Positions 12,656-25,735 are shown, counted from the first letter of the stretch. The stretch: DNA of 64,000 nt from Linum tenue (GCA_946122785.1 CAMGYJ010000010.1:48257134-48321133); one strand, 5' to 3'. The notes: generated by a model from the sequence alone, not told the origin. Numbers and translations are program-made.

Positions 12656-12990
12656 ATACCTTAATATCATGTTAAGAATCAGTACACTATATTGATAATG
12701 AAAACATCATATGATTGTCTTACAAATGCGTAACAGTCACTCAAATTATTGAAAGATTGAGATTGACAAAGCAACCATAAAATGTTGCTGGCAATGGCTA
12801 TGCCCCAAATTTCATTGACATCTATAGAGACTGCTCCTGATCAGCATGCTCTATATTTGTGTATGCATTATAGTCCACAATGGATGCATTATTATGGTTG
12901 GCTTTAAGGAAAGCAGAGAAGAAAAAAAGCAATAGGGAAACATATTTCAAACGGTGGTTGAATAATGAGTCGTTACTTAATCAGCACATC
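12656..12990 (+). repeat. Duplicated intergenic segment (copy 1)
   Basis: This stretch is repeated at 29989-30322 with many small differences. Shared runs include GAAAGATTGAGATTG and GAGACTGCTCCTGATCAGCA. It lies upstream of transporter gene A and marks DNA copied together with the transporter genes. Confidence 0.85.
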
Positions 12991-13436
12991 ATCATCATGA
13001 ACGTGCTTTTGTCTCGCTTTATTTTCATTTTCATCTCAATCAAGAAATCAATAAAATCGACTAAAGGCCTTTAAATATAGTTCCATCAACACTGAAAGGG
13101 AATTGTTTTTTTTTTGTCCCTTTTCGAATCACGGTTGGACCGTAGTTGAGGTGGGGAGGGGAACCTTCAATGTCATGATCCGCTTCTGACCCGAACTATA
13201 TATACGATAATACCGTCAAATACCCGCATTCAAAAGATAGATGTTATACAAATAACTCGAAAGCAAGACATTCTACAACCGAGACGTGGCTCATATGCTC
13301 TCGGTTGAGTAATTTTGGAGGAAATTCGACAATATCCTTCTTTTTTTCTGTTATTGTGCATTTATTTCTTGCGATTACAACAAGGCTGTCCATTTAGTGA
13401 TTCAAAATGCTCTTTCATCGATAATTCAACTAAGGG

Positions 13437-13560
13437 GACCAATACCCTTTGGACACACACGTCCCAATATGAAAATCCTGTCCATCCGGCCGCATATGTA
13501 CCTTTCTCTTCTCTCCATCATTGGCCAATATCCCTTCTATTATCTTCTACCTAAGCTTCC
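13437..13560 (+). repeat. Upstream segment shared with gene F upstream region
   Basis: Bases 13437-13560 are similar to the reverse complement of 53155-53275, with shared words such as CCGGCCGCATATG and GGACACACACGTCCCAATAT. The segment sits about 0.9 kb upstream of gene A and about 1.7 kb upstream of minus-strand gene F, so it has the same orientation relative to both genes. Its survival could reflect recent copying or a conserved regulatory block. Confidence 0.8.
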
Positions 13561-14188
13561 ATAATTGTAAACCATAAATTCGTGTATGCATACTATATAC
13601 TGTGGATCAAGGTTCTAAGGTTGCAACGCATTGGTCCCTAGACCAAAACCATCCAAATCCAGATCGCTTGGTTACGTTCGATCTGTTTATCAGATTTATA
13701 AAGAACATGAAGTTTGATCTATTATTCGTAACTCCAAAAATGGAGTTGGAAATTTGATACAAGGGTCGATTTGAACTCTAGTTCGACCTGTTTATATGCA
13801 TGTATATTTTAGCCATAACTTGTAAGGCGGGTTGCCTTGGAAATCTCATATGTTCCACACTCTTATTCGTGTAAGCTCTTTATAAATGAAATGAACAAAA
13901 CAACATCATAATACCTCTTAACTATTACGCATGAATCCTATCCCTTGCACATCATATACGCATAAACCGAGTGCCTCGTATTGATGCGGATAGAACTACT
14001 ATACAAAAAAGTTTAACCATTAACGACACGAACTCGATCTTATCGATTCGACTACAGATAACTTCTCACGTCATGTGATTACACTCTTTATAAACAAAAA
14101 ATGAAGAATGAATAGTTTCACATGTCATTTGGATTGAAATCAAATAGCTAGTCACATCAAACCAAAACAAATCGTCAAAGTTAGGATA

Positions 14189-14245
14189 TCTCTCTCTCTC
14201 TCTCTCTCTCTCTCTTGCCAATCATATAACTCAACATATATAAAT
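14189..14245 (+). promoter_or_regulatory. Core promoter of transporter gene A: (TC)13 run and TATA box
   Basis: A (TC)13 run (14189-14214) precedes a TATA box TATATAAAT (14237-14245) located 135-143 bp upstream of the ATG. The same AACATATATAAATGAGTG-type context occurs in inverted orientation upstream of genes E and F, which supports it as a real shared promoter. Confidence 0.75.
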
Positions 14246-14379
14246 GAGTGGACTCTTCATCAACACACAACACATCCACAACTTCACAACCCTACTTCTT
14301 TTCCCAACACACACTCAAAAAGATAGAAGCAAAACAATAAAACAAAACAAAACACAAATTAAACCTACTTCCATTAATT

Positions 14380-17300
14380 ATGGGAGGAGCTTCACCGTCG
14401 GCGGCGAAGTTCGATGGTGGCAAGAAGGCGTATGGAGCCGTGGTGCTGATACAGCTGATCTACGCCGGGATGTTCCTCCTCTCCAAGGCAGCGTTCGACG
14501 GCGGCTTCAAAACTTCCATCTTCGTCTTCTACCGGCAGGCCTTGGCCGCCGCCCTCGTCGTCCCTCTCGCCCTTTTCCTCGAATGGTATTTACCATTTTC
14601 GCTACTCTTTTCATTTCATTGATATATTGTAACTTTTTTTATTAAAATATTGTTCCAACCTCGGCTGGCCGGCGGCGAACAGGAACCACGCGCCGGCGCT
14701 CTCGCTCCCCACCTTCTGCAAGATCTTCGTCCTCTCCCTCTTCGGGTAAAAACGAATCTATTTGTTTCTAATTTTGTTCAAATTCTGTAAGATATTGTGT
14801 ATAGATTGACACGTGCTGATATCGTCGGATTGTTATATATTTTTTTTTATGACGCGTTTTATGAATTGATGATGGATGTGGTGGTGCAGGATAACGTTGA
14901 GCTTGAACGTCAATGGGATAGCTTTGATATACACTTCAGCCACTTTGGGGGCTGCTTCTGTTAATACCCTGCCAGCCATTACTTTCTTCTTGGCTCTTCT
15001 ATTTGGGTAATTTAATTAATTAATTAATTAATTAATTAATTTATTACTTGATAATATATGCATTGTCTGGTGGATATATGTAGATGCTCTTTTAAGTTAA
15101 TTAGCTAATATACTAAAGCTAAAGTTATAAACTTTATCTAAATTCGCTCGTCAATTCGAAGGATAATCTAGACTTCTTTAGCATTTTTTACTCTCTTCTA
15201 TCATTAATTAATAATCTATAAGTCAAACAATAATCGATATCGATTCTTCTAATTTTATTGGATGTCTATGACGATGCCCTCAATTTTTTTTTGGTTCCTT
15301 CTCATTACACCATCTTCTCATTCCCCGTGTGGTAGCACATATTTGACGAAATGGTCAATTATATTGAATTGAGATTAGGTCGAGGGATTTGATGATGAGC
15401 ATGCAGTGCGTACGTAAAGGATTGTTGATATTGCTGGATCACGTTCTTGTGTGATATCAACCGTCCAATAAATATGCATTATTGGATGATTAACATCACA
15501 CAAATTTGTGATCCAACGGTGTTAATTAGCATGTTTGTTAAGTCGTTGCAATGGTTGCAACAATTTTGCCGTTGTTTTACATATATATGGATTAACATAC
15601 AACCGTCATCGATCGCTTTTACATCGGAGTAAAAATTCAGGGTTTATAGAAACGATAACCAAAAGAAAAGTACATGCATCGGCAGAAATCATGATGGCAT
15701 CATCATCGCCGGCGGCAATTTCAGGACGTGGATTTAATATGGGCGGTTTGGTTGGTATGGGAACTCTCTATAACATTATCATCATGTTTGCATTTATGTG
15801 ACTTAAAGCTATAAATGTTATAGCGAGGGCGGTGCACCAAATTGGTTTCAAACCATAAGTAGTACAAATGTATGCGATGTGAATCGCTTATGAATTATTT
15901 CCGAATTTTCTTCCGTCGATGCACCTATGTAGAAAGAAAAAAAGTATTCGTGAACTTATAAGGACGATAAGTTCATTTGAAAATCCTTACGAATAATGTA
16001 TTAAAACTCGTCTACAAATAGTATAAAGTATGATATGCATCGAGATATAGGGTATATCGATTTTGATCCACGTGATTGAAATACAAATTAAACGTCGTTC
16101 ACATGATTTTCTTCTAGCTAGTTTCCATCCATTTTCTGACTTTCTCTTTCTCATGAAGGGTTAGAGTGTCCTCTTTCAATCAATCTTATTCATGTGGTCC
16201 TCAATTTTTCCCTCGACAGAAGGCAACAAAATCTTCTTCCTCTTCTCTCGTCTTTTACAATAAGGTGTTCCCAAAGCATTTAACTATCTGACTGCGAGTC
16301 TCTCTGAGTACGTTCGTTCTTATAAGTTGAGTTGTAACCATTTTAACAAAATTACATATAGATAACTTCATATATATAAATTATAAACGATATAACCAAT
16401 CATAAATATGTTAATTAACTAGCTAATGACTATGTTCTAAACTAAGTTAGTTTTGTGTACTCTATACCCAACATAGAATGGAGACATTGAAGGTGAGGAC
16501 AAAACCAGGGATGGCAAAGCTAGCTGGGATATTGATATGCATGGGAGGAGTGGTAGTTCTTGCTTTCTACAAAGGCCCCCATTTTAAGGTCTTGTCTCTC
16601 TTTAAACATGATGATGACCTCCATGGACATGACCTTAAACCACATCAAAACTCTACCTCTTCTCATAACACATGGGTCAAAGGTTGTTTCTTGATGCTCT
16701 TCTCCAACCTTAGCTGGGGCTTCTGGCTTGTCTTTCAGGTAGGTAACAACTAGCTATCTACCTTTCTATAGAATCACTATCTATATTTGTTTGTGGTAGG
16801 GACACGTGCAGCGTAATAGCTAGATTGGGTTTATATGAAGGGTACAAAATAGATATATATTTTTTTTGGTCAGACAAAATAGATAGATATATGACTTTCC
16901 TATAGCTCATCCATATTAATTTATACTCTGGCATAATCACGTTTAACTTAAGAATCCTGATGAGATTTAGTGCATTAGTGTTAATATGATCGCACACGTA
17001 ATATAATTACGGGTCAAACATGATTGGACGATGAGAATTCACATGCTAGACAAATTGGGGTATCGTGGGTGATGGGTCACACCATAATGATTATGGTTAG
17101 GTTAGTTTGGGTCGGGTCGGGTAGGGTTTGTCTCGGGCTTAGTTGGGTGAAAAATTGCCAACTTTGGTTCATATGTTCATTGACATACCTTTTCCCCCTT
17201 CAAATTTTCATCTGGTGTTGTAGGCAATACTTCTGAAAAGCTACCCATCAAAGCTTCTCTTCACAGCTCTTCAATGCTTTCTAAGTTCGATTCAGTCCTT

Positions 17301-18253
17301 AGTGGTTGCAGTTGCCATTGAGAGAAATCCCCAGGAGTGGAAGCTTGGTTGGAATATGAGACTTGTGGCTGTCACTTATTGTGTAATCATGCATACCTAA
17401 ACTCATAATTATTACAATATAACCACATTATTATGTCTTAATTTTCTAATTTGTGTTTCATGTAGTTGTTTTTCCCCCTTCATCTATGTAGGGAGTTGTG
17501 GTGACTGGAGTGACGTATTACTTGCAAGCATGGGTTCTGGAGAAGAAAGGTCCAGTCTTTCTTGCCATGTCGACTCCTTTGGCTTTGATCTTCACAATGT
17601 TGTTTTCTACACTACTAGGTGACTTCATCAACCTTGGAAGGTATATAGTTATACATCATCCTCTTTCCTTCTTTTCCCAACAATCCAAATTAGTAGGATG
17701 ATCACGTCATCAATATAATATCAAAATATATATGTATTAACCGGAGTTGCGTTGATGGATGTCGATGATATGTGCTAATGCAACTTTCAAGTCTAGTCAC
17801 ACTAATTCTCATACAATTTATAATGGATTACCAAAGCATTGAATCCACCACCATTGACATAAGAATATTTGAGGATGATCAGGCTCTGACATAAGTTGAT
17901 TACCTATAAAAAAATTGGAACATATTGAAATAAGTGCGTGTTTATATATAAATATAGCTTGTTATTGAGGCATAAATCGTAGAATCTTTACCAACTTATG
18001 ACTCCAATTTAACATTGTCTGTTATTGTTTGGTGATGTGTTTCCATAGTGTATTGGGTGGAGTGTTGTTGGTTGGAGGACTTTACAGTGTTCTATGGGCA
18101 AAAGGCAAAGAAGAAAATATGATGATTGTTGAGAATAGTGACGAGAACATGAAGATTTCACAAGTGGAAAAGGAGAGCTTAGAGCTTAAACAAGTTGTTA
18201 CAATCATTAACATCCCCGAACATCAAGCGCCACAAGCCAATGAGCCGAGTTGA
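14380..18253 (+). CDS. WAT1-related (UMAMIT/EamA) transporter, gene A
   Basis: Plant drug/metabolite transporter of the WAT1/UMAMIT family. Members move amino acids or auxin-related compounds across the plasma membrane or tonoplast; the substrate here is unknown. Exons: 14380-14585, 14683-14745, 14890-15006, 16477-16738, 17224-17382, 17492-17640, 18049-18253; 386 aa, a usual length. Two EamA domains (about 20-152 and 190-335) should give ten membrane spans. Family signatures are QLIYAGMFLLSKAAFDGGF, VFYRQ, YTSATLGAASVNTLPAITFF, CMGGVVVLAFYKGPHFKVL and YYLQAWVLEKKGPVFLAM. A His/Asp-rich loop lies at about 153-185 and a charged cytosolic tail follows residue 335. Exon 1 and exon 2 are GC-rich. 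The closest Arabidopsis relative I recall is At5g64700 (UMAMIT21). The reading frame is intact. Confidence 0.93.
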
Positions 18254-18380
18254 ATTTTGATGGGGAAGAAGATTTAACAAGCGGAAAGGAGAGCTTAGAG
18301 CTTAAACAAGTTGTTACAATCATTAGCATCCCCGAACATCAAGCGCCACAAGCCAATGAGCCGAGTTGAATTTTGATGGG
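18151..18380 (+). repeat. Tandem duplication of the 3' end of gene A last exon
   Basis: Bases 18151-18267 (end of exon 7, stop codon and following bases) are repeated directly at 18268-18380 with only a few changes. The second copy lies past the stop and is therefore 3' UTR. Just after it, a shorter run, GGAAAAATAACATTTTAACAT, also occurs in a second copy. Confidence 0.92.
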
Positions 18381-19076
18381 AAAAATAACATTTTAACATC
18401 GTCTACAAGTCATGCTTCAAGGAAAAATAACATTTTAACATCGATCACTATGAAATTTGTAAAGGTACGGAGCTATAACAACATATGTTCACTTCACCTC
18501 TACTTTACCTTATGAACTAAGAGTAATGAATCCTTTTATCGAGTTAGAGTTTTGGGCTGCTTAGTCTACCTTTTGATATGTGCGATACTGCTGTTTAGTT
18601 TCGAGGGCTAGATTTGTTACGTTAGATTCATTTTGGCCCACACACTACGAAAGTTTTTATAGAAGCCCAAACTGAAGAATGTTTGGTTTGTCTTATATAT
18701 TATGACCAATATATGCATTGTATCTATGAATTTGATCTATTGCACATTACAACATTTGATAAATGTAGTTGTGTTTTTAATAAGTAAAGAGAAAATCCAC
18801 TTTTAACGAAAATGCAATTTGTCATCTTTTTGGAGGAGATAGCTAGAAAAAAAATTATATCAACTAAATTAAATCGTCACAACAGTTTCAGCTGAAATTG
18901 TACAATCATTCATTTTGAATGATTATTTCCGTCGCATCAACCAAACAATTGATGTATCTTGTAAGGAAAAAAGAAAAAGAAAAACAATGAAAGAAATATA
19001 AGAGTTGTAGCAATCTCATTAAAACAATCATAGAAATCGGGAAACAAAGACTTGGTCAAAATGATTACTTATGATT

Positions 19077-19617
19077 AGTTTGGATGAGTTATTTTTGCAT
19101 ATGTGAGTATTTTGGGATCAAATGATGCATAATTATTTTTATCCAGAGGTATTCCAAAAGTGAAATAGCATGATATGACAAAATATACAAGACCTTTGCA
19201 TGTCAAATTGCAAATTAGAATTAAGAAAGAGTCGTTGGTCGACCAACCGACGATCCAACGATGATAGAGTATTTTTTGCCACGAGATAGATAACCCTATT
19301 ACAATTAGGGTGCATTACTGTTAGATTTGATATTTATGAGTTATTTGGAGCTTATATCACGCGAGAATTTGTCCTGTTTGGTTAGAGGCTTAGAGCATTC
19401 ACATAAGTAATTTGTTTTGTGATATTTCTTCACAAAAAGGGAGCGAGAAAGGGTTAATAAAATGAGTTATTTCAAATAACTACCCCTAAAGAGTTATGCA
19501 GTTAAACTCATTTTGAATTATTTCAATTAATTCGCATTCCAATTATCATATTTGATGTTTTCGTTGCCAAATGAGTTAATTTAGACTCAAATTTCTCATT
19601 GAAATAACCCTCCAAAC
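19077..19617. mobile_element. TIR element, unclassified MITE
   Basis: The ends GTTTGGATGAGTTATTT and AAATAACCCTCCAAAC form an imperfect inverted repeat around 541 bp of AT-rich non-coding DNA. I could not find a clean target duplication. A shorter copy in opposite orientation lies at 40523-40836 downstream of gene E, and related sequence is at 47.2-47.5 kb. The insertion is older than the gene duplication, or was carried along with it. Confidence 0.5.
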
Positions 19618-20139
19618 AAGACTGCCTTTAAGTACTCCATTGGTATAGATTGGCGGCCTACCTTTTTCTATCCCCTTTCACTTTCAGGCCAATGACTAAA
19701 GTATGGATTAGCTTTGCTGTAATCGGCTAATCACAACAATTTTGGCAACATGTTTTTGTTCTCCGGCCATTGTCCTGGATTTTGACTTTTTCATATAGTT
19801 TAGCTTTGAGCTCTAGGCAGTTGTTAATTGGATATATTGTGACGATGAAAATAATTTTAATAGAATTGCTTTCTTTTAGTTTAGCCGCCGCCAACCGCAT
19901 ACACGATGAAATGTTGGTAGCTGACAACCAAGACATTTGACTTTTCTTTTCTAATACATGTATGACCATTGGATGGCGAAACTAGAAATTACGGTGAGGA
20001 AAATTAGAAATTAAATAGATCATTAAGATATTAGCGAGGGGTTCATAGTCCTTCATCCTACCAATTATCAATATTTGTTTTTACACATGATTAACTAATT
20101 AAAACCCATAAATAAATACTTAGAAGAGCGTATATGTTA

Positions 20140-20285
20140 TAAACCAGTTGTTTCGTATAACTCAAGTTATTGGAACCAAACTATTTATGACATGACATCA
20201 TAACTGGTTTGAACAAAGGCCAGTGTGTCCGAATCTCCACGATCTCCAATATTAACATTTGATTCAAGCACAAATGCACAATATA
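20140..20285 (+). mobile_element. Decayed TRIM retrotransposon fragment
   Basis: Similar to the complete TRIM at 50452-50742 read in reverse. It has LTR-like CTCAAGTTATTGGAACC, a decayed primer-binding site, then internal CGAATCTCCACGA and CCAATATTAACATTTGATT. No second LTR is visible. Confidence 0.65.
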
Positions 20286-21390
20286 TAATAAGTGCCTAGC
20301 ACACTGAGCGGTGTCTCTGCAGCGCCTAGACGTATTAGCGAAAATAACAATTTTCAATATAGTATTAACAATTTTTCCCTTGAATTCAATTTCAAATGAT
20401 TAATAACTAAACTAACCCTCAACAACCAGTAAAATATGTTATGATTTCCTAGAATCACAAGTTTATAGAAATTGTAGGTTGTGGATGGTCTGTAGTCGAC
20501 AATGGTGAAGAGCATAAAGAGTCGATCGAGTCGAATATATAATAGTTGGTGATGGCGTCGTTTTGGAAAGATTAGCTACAAATTGTTTTAATCCTTGTTT
20601 TCTCAACACGCTTAAGAATACCTCACTTCAGTTAATCATGTCTCACGCCAAATTAATTATGCCTAGCTCCATCTAAGAAGGTACCTAGGCATTATGAACG
20701 CCTGATTGTCCGCCTACGATTTAGGAGAGACGTTTTGTCACTGCTTAGCGCTCAGGTTTGCCTAGGCGTACGAGAAATTATGTTTTCTTAACCCTGATTA
20801 GACCTATGCAAATTTCAAACTCGTAAATAACTTGAATTATTACAACCAAACATATATGATCTGGTTTCTTTACCTAGAATGAAGGAGAAGGCAATATGTA
20901 GTTTGGTTTTTAAATAACGTATTTTTCATAAATAGTGGAGTGTTTGGTTAATATAAAATATAACTAAAAATAAAAGAACAATGAAAATGAATCTTATTGG
21001 GTCTCTTTTATATTCAATGATAGTATTTTCCAATTATTTTAGTTTAACAGAACATAAATGAAACGAAAGTATTCTAAACAAGAATACATTTGCTAAATAC
21101 AAGATTATCTTATAAAAAAAACACTTTTCCACTTTTTTCTTAATTAATTTTTTTTTATAAAGGTGTTTACTTTAACCCCGGCTTTATTCCTAAAACAAGA
21201 AAGCTCTTCTAAACACTGGCCTCAACCTACGACAAAAGGAATTTCCGACCGATCGATGAACAACACATAAATGCAATCGACGGAGCCTTCAACCGCTCGT
21301 CTTCTCAAATCCATCGACGATGAGGAAATTGCCTTGCCTCCACTTGAACCGGAAAAAAACAAAAACAAAACCTCGTCGACGACAAAGTTA
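20286..21390. other. Intergenic DNA upstream of gene B
   Basis: Bases 20290-20800 contain scattered CGCCTAGGCG-like words and may be a decayed DNA transposon. Similar words occur at 46620-46800 and 54280-54480. I could not find both ends. The rest is AT-rich without a gene. Confidence 0.4.
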
Positions 21391-21394
21391 ATAC

Positions 21395-21402
21395 TATAAA
21401 TA
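21395..21402 (+). promoter_or_regulatory. TATA box of transporter gene B
   Basis: TATAAATA lies 44 bp before the first in-frame ATG of gene B (21446) and 56 bp before the second (21458). The 5' leader is therefore very short, which slightly favours the second ATG. Gene G has the same CTATAAATA context. Confidence 0.6.
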
Positions 21403-21445
21403 CAAAGATGCGCCGCAGTACGTCTGACTGTCCAATACAGTTATT

Positions 21446-24400
21446 ATGCAAGTAAATATGGGTGGAGGAGAAGAAAGGGGAGGAGCTTCAAAGACGGCGT
21501 CGTTTTGGTCGTGGTGCAACGACGACACGAAGAAGGCGTACGGAGCCGTGGTATTAACACGGCTGATCTACGCCGGAATGTTCTTGGTCTCGAAGGCGGC
21601 GTTCGACGGCGGCTTGAACCCTGCCATTTTGGTGTTCTACCGGCAAGCCTTCGCCACCCTCATCCTTGCTCCTCTTGCCCTCTTCCTCGAATGGTGCATA
21701 TAGACCTCTTCCCTTTTTACCTTCCTATTCATCCACTTTACGATTACTCAAGTTGTTTAAAGCGATCCAAAAACATATCGTTACATAGTGTATTTCAAAC
21801 GAGAATCAACACATGTGTTTATCATATCTACACCTTCTCAAGAATCGGTTCACTCTAATTACTCAAATTGTTTGAAGCAACCCAAAAATATATCAATATT
21901 CTCGTAAATAGACTACTTCAAACGAAAATGAACACATACGGTCATGATATCTATACCTTGTGTTAACATCAACTGTTTATAACAGACCTAAACTCATCTA
22001 TAAAACTTAAATCGTTGGAGAATGCCCAAGACATATAGTGCATGCATCTTATGATTTTTTCTTGTTTGGGTTTTGATGAACTACAGGAAGCATGCTCCAC
22101 CGCTGTCGTTGCTCACCTTCTGCAAGATTTTCGTGCTTGCTCTCGTCGGGTAATTTTTATCAACTACTCAACTTAACCTACATAAACCTAATTAAGTTTT
22201 TTTACTGTTGAAACTAGACACGCGTGTGCATGTTCAAAAACCAACCGGTACCCATAATTCTAGTTGTTGAGATAATGTCATAACAAAGACTTATACATTA
22301 TTCAATTTCTATACATGCTATCGGTGCATGGATCATAAAAGCGCGTAAGTCAATTCAGAGACTTGAAGTTTTGCATGCATGAGTACTAACATATACTATC
22401 GTACTATATATATGTGCAGGATAACATTGGCGTTGAACCTCAATGGCTTCGGCTTGCTTTACACCTCCGCCACCTTGGCCGCGGCTTCCATTAATTCCCT
22501 CCCCGTCGTGACTTTCTTCTTGGCCCTCCTCCTCCGGTAATGTATTATCGAAGAGCCTTTCACTTCAATTAGCTACGTACAATTGTATATATGGATTTAC
22601 AAAGTGATATATGATCAATCTATGGAGACTCAGAGCTGAAACATTGAGGATTGGGAGCAAATCGGGCAAGGCAAAACTAGTAGGAATAGTGACGTGCATG
22701 GTTGGAGTGACATCTCTAGCTTTCTATGAAGGCCCCCATTTCAAGATCTTATGCCTCTTTGATCATTCTCATCATGGGCAAAATCAACACCTTCGATCTC
22801 ATGAAACATGGATCAAAGGTTGTTCCTTGATGGTCTCATCTAGCTTCACTTGGGGGGTTTGGCTTGTTTTTCAGGTACCCATATATAATATTCCAAACTT
22901 TTTTAGTGTGTGTATATATATGTTGTTAAAGTCGGTGGTGGAGTTGCGTGTAGAGACAGTACTAAGTCGCAAATGTTCGATTTTAGGTTGTGCAATGTAA
23001 ATCATATGGTAAACCGACATTGAAAATTGTCAGGTCGGTATGATATGATTAGGTCGTCATCATCGATCCAAGATGACTAAGATTTAGGGGTCGTTTTACT
23101 TGTTGGATCTGGGTGATGAATTTGCTACCAAAATCTCAAGTATGATGGATTTAAAAAACTCCATTATTTGTTGAGTCAAAAAATTGGAAGCTAACCTCAA
23201 GGGGTTATCCTAGTTGTAATGTGACTATATGTGAGGATGAAAAACCTCCATCACACCCTGGGTTCGAACTATGAGACGAGCAACTAAAGAAAAACAAATG
23301 GAAAGCCGATTCGTGGGGCCTACAGATTTGGACCTTTTAGATTCAAATCCATGGACTTCACGAATTAGTAAATGTAAATCTTCAATTTGTATTTGAGTTT
23401 TGACTGAGGGAAGGCAAATCTTTGGTACACACTCTACAAAAAGTTATAAATCTAGCTATGATAAAAAGAATTAACTACACAAAAAAATAGACTCTTTCAA
23501 ATTTATCCATGAAGCAAATCTATCATAAATCTAAAGATTTTCAAAACTCAAAACCCTCATTTTCAATATACTACCGTGGTTATTCGTTTATACTCCATCT
23601 CACTTTAAATTCTGACTTTCCCACCGACTAAAACAACTACGTACGAGCAATATGAAGTAACTTTTGAGTAGTATTACTGTACGATATTGTCCGCTTTTGG
23701 CCAAACTCGCACGATTTTAATTTTGAATTTTCTCCCAAAAGGCCTCATACTAATGAGTTTGGTGAACACTAATATACAAGGGTTCCTTGCCTTGTATTTC
23801 TGATATGGTATGGACACTTAGATACAAGGGCGGAGCCAGGATTTCGAGACCGGGTGGGCTGAAAATAATTAAATATAAATAAAACTAAAATAAATATTTT
23901 AAAAGTACACAACGTTCTTTGAGATAATTATTCAAAATAACATCTAAAACTAAAAATTTTAGCTATCTTTCATTTAATATAAATAACTAAATCATTAATG
24001 AGAAACTCATCATTTTAATTTCTTTGACAATCATATCTCTGTTAATCCTTGGATCATATAGTTTCTATAAAGGAGAATTATCAGAATTTTAATTAGAAAA
24101 ATCACCAAGTGAAAATTAAATAGAGGTTGACTTTTTCATATGAAGTTGGGTTAAAATAATAAAAGAACAAAAAAGGAGTGGCTAAAGCAAAATGTGAGGT
24201 AGCTGTGAAAGTAATAAAAGAACAAAAAAGGAGTGGCTAAAGCAAAATGTGAGGTAGTTGTGAAAGTAATAAAAGAACAAAAAAAGGAGTGGCTAAAGCA
24301 AAATGTGAGGTAGTTGTGAATCGAACCTCTGTGCTTCTTAATAAAAATCAAACTTATCTACCAATAGACTACATCATTATCACATGACACATTGTACAGT

Positions 24401-25338
24401 CGAATTGTACTTGTGAAAATTTTATCTGAGTATCCTTAGGGTCCTAAGGGCCGAAACTAATCCCGGGTGGGCCGGAGCCCACCCTATACTCTATGTAGCT
24501 CCGCCCCTGCTTATATACATAGGTTCTTTCCCTTGTATTTCTGATGTAGTAATTGGATTGTCCCATAACAATTGATTCTACTCATATAAATTTCTCAACC
24601 AGCTTACATTCTGTTTTTTTTATAGGCAAGACTTCAAAAGAGTTATCCACCAAAGCTTCTGTTCACGGCTCTTCAATGTGCACTGGCTTCAATTCAGTCA
24701 TTTGTTGTTGCAATCATTATTGAAAGAGATCCTAATGAGTGGAAACTTGGCTGGGACATGAAACTAGTAGCCGTAGTTTATTGTGTACGTAATTATTGGT
24801 ATAATTTTCATGTTCATCAATTAATAAATAGTGATTAACTAGTTTGATGTGAATGTGTATACTTAGGGAGTTGTGGTGACTGGAGTAACCTATTATTTGC
24901 AAGCATGGGTTCTAGAGAAGAAAGGTCCAGTCTTTCTAGCCATGTCCACTCCTTTGGCTTTCATCTTCACAATGATATGCTCTGCGATTTTGTGCGACTT
25001 CATCGACCTTGGAAGGTACTTAGCTAACCATCATATTTAATTTCTTAATCATAGTTTAATAATTATAGTTCTTTAAGTAAACCTAATTTTGTTTGTTTGT
25101 TTTGTGGCTTTGATGATGTTTGTATATATATAGTATTTTGGGGGGAGTGTTGTTGGCTGGAGGGCTTTATAGTGTTTTATGGGCAAAAGTCAAAGAAGAG
25201 GAGATAATTAAGACGGAGATCAATGAGAAGAAGATTATCCCAAAACTGGAAGAACAAGACGGCTCATTGGAGCTTAAACGAGTTGTTACAATTGCCACTC
25301 ATAATCAAGCCAATGATACTGCCAAAGTCAATGCTTAA
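21446..25338 (+). CDS. WAT1-related (UMAMIT/EamA) transporter, gene B
   Basis: Same family and seven-exon plan as gene A, but of the second subtype. Exons: 21446-21693, 22087-22149, 22420-22536, 22634-22874, 24626-24784, 24867-25015, 25134-25338; 393 aa. Signatures: LTRLIYAGMFLVSKAAFDGG, VFYRQ, YTSATLAAASINSLPVVTFF, YYLQAWVLEKKGPVFLAM and VLLAGGLYSVLWAKVKEEE. Two EamA domains give ten predicted membrane spans. The loop between the two halves is shorter than in A and rich in His (HSHHGQNQHLRSHETW). The tail is Lys/Glu-rich. A second in-frame ATG at 21458 begins MGGGEE and matches the start of gene G, so it may be the true start. Intron 4 is enlarged by the hAT element at 23825. The frame is intact. 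Substrate unknown. Confidence 0.92.
23825..24509. mobile_element. hAT-type MITE, CAGGGGCGGA family, in intron 4 of gene B
   Basis: A 685-bp element with ends CAAGGGCGGAGC / GCTCCGCCCCTG and an 8-bp duplication with one mismatch, CTTAGATA (23817-23824) and CTTATATA (24510-24517). It carries three tandem copies of a 55-bp unit inside. The flanks also share about 40 bp in direct orientation (23771-23810 and 24512-24550, with CTTGTATTTCTGAT in common), so the target may already have been locally duplicated. Confidence 0.85.
24157..24321. repeat. Three tandem copies of a 55-bp unit
   Basis: Units begin at 24157, 24212 and 24267 with TAATAAAAGAACAAAAAA and contain GGAGTGGCTAAAGCAAAATG. They are nearly identical, so the expansion is recent. 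They lie inside the hAT element. Confidence 0.95.
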
Positions 25339-25735
25339 GTTATTCCTTTAATAGAAGAAATAAATTTAGAGTTATCGATCTCGCTAAGTCGTGAACTAGC
25401 TCACTCTTTTTCAAACCTATTCACATCGCCAAACACATTCCATCACTCAATTGAAAACAAAAGTTACTCATCTCTCTATTGAAAACGGTTGTGGTCTTTT
25501 AAGTAAGACTAGAATCAATACCTAGCCGCGAGAACTAAACAACTCCTAAACAACTTGTTGCAGTATGATTGAAAGAGTTAAACTTGTCAAATCCAAATAA
25601 GCAAACTCCACTTAGTTAACTTAAGTAAAATATGTCATCAAGTACCATTACAACATAGTGTATAAGAAAACACAATATATGAATAAATGTCTCGACATCA
25701 TTAAATATGAGGTAGAGTCTTAATGAGTCTCAAGT

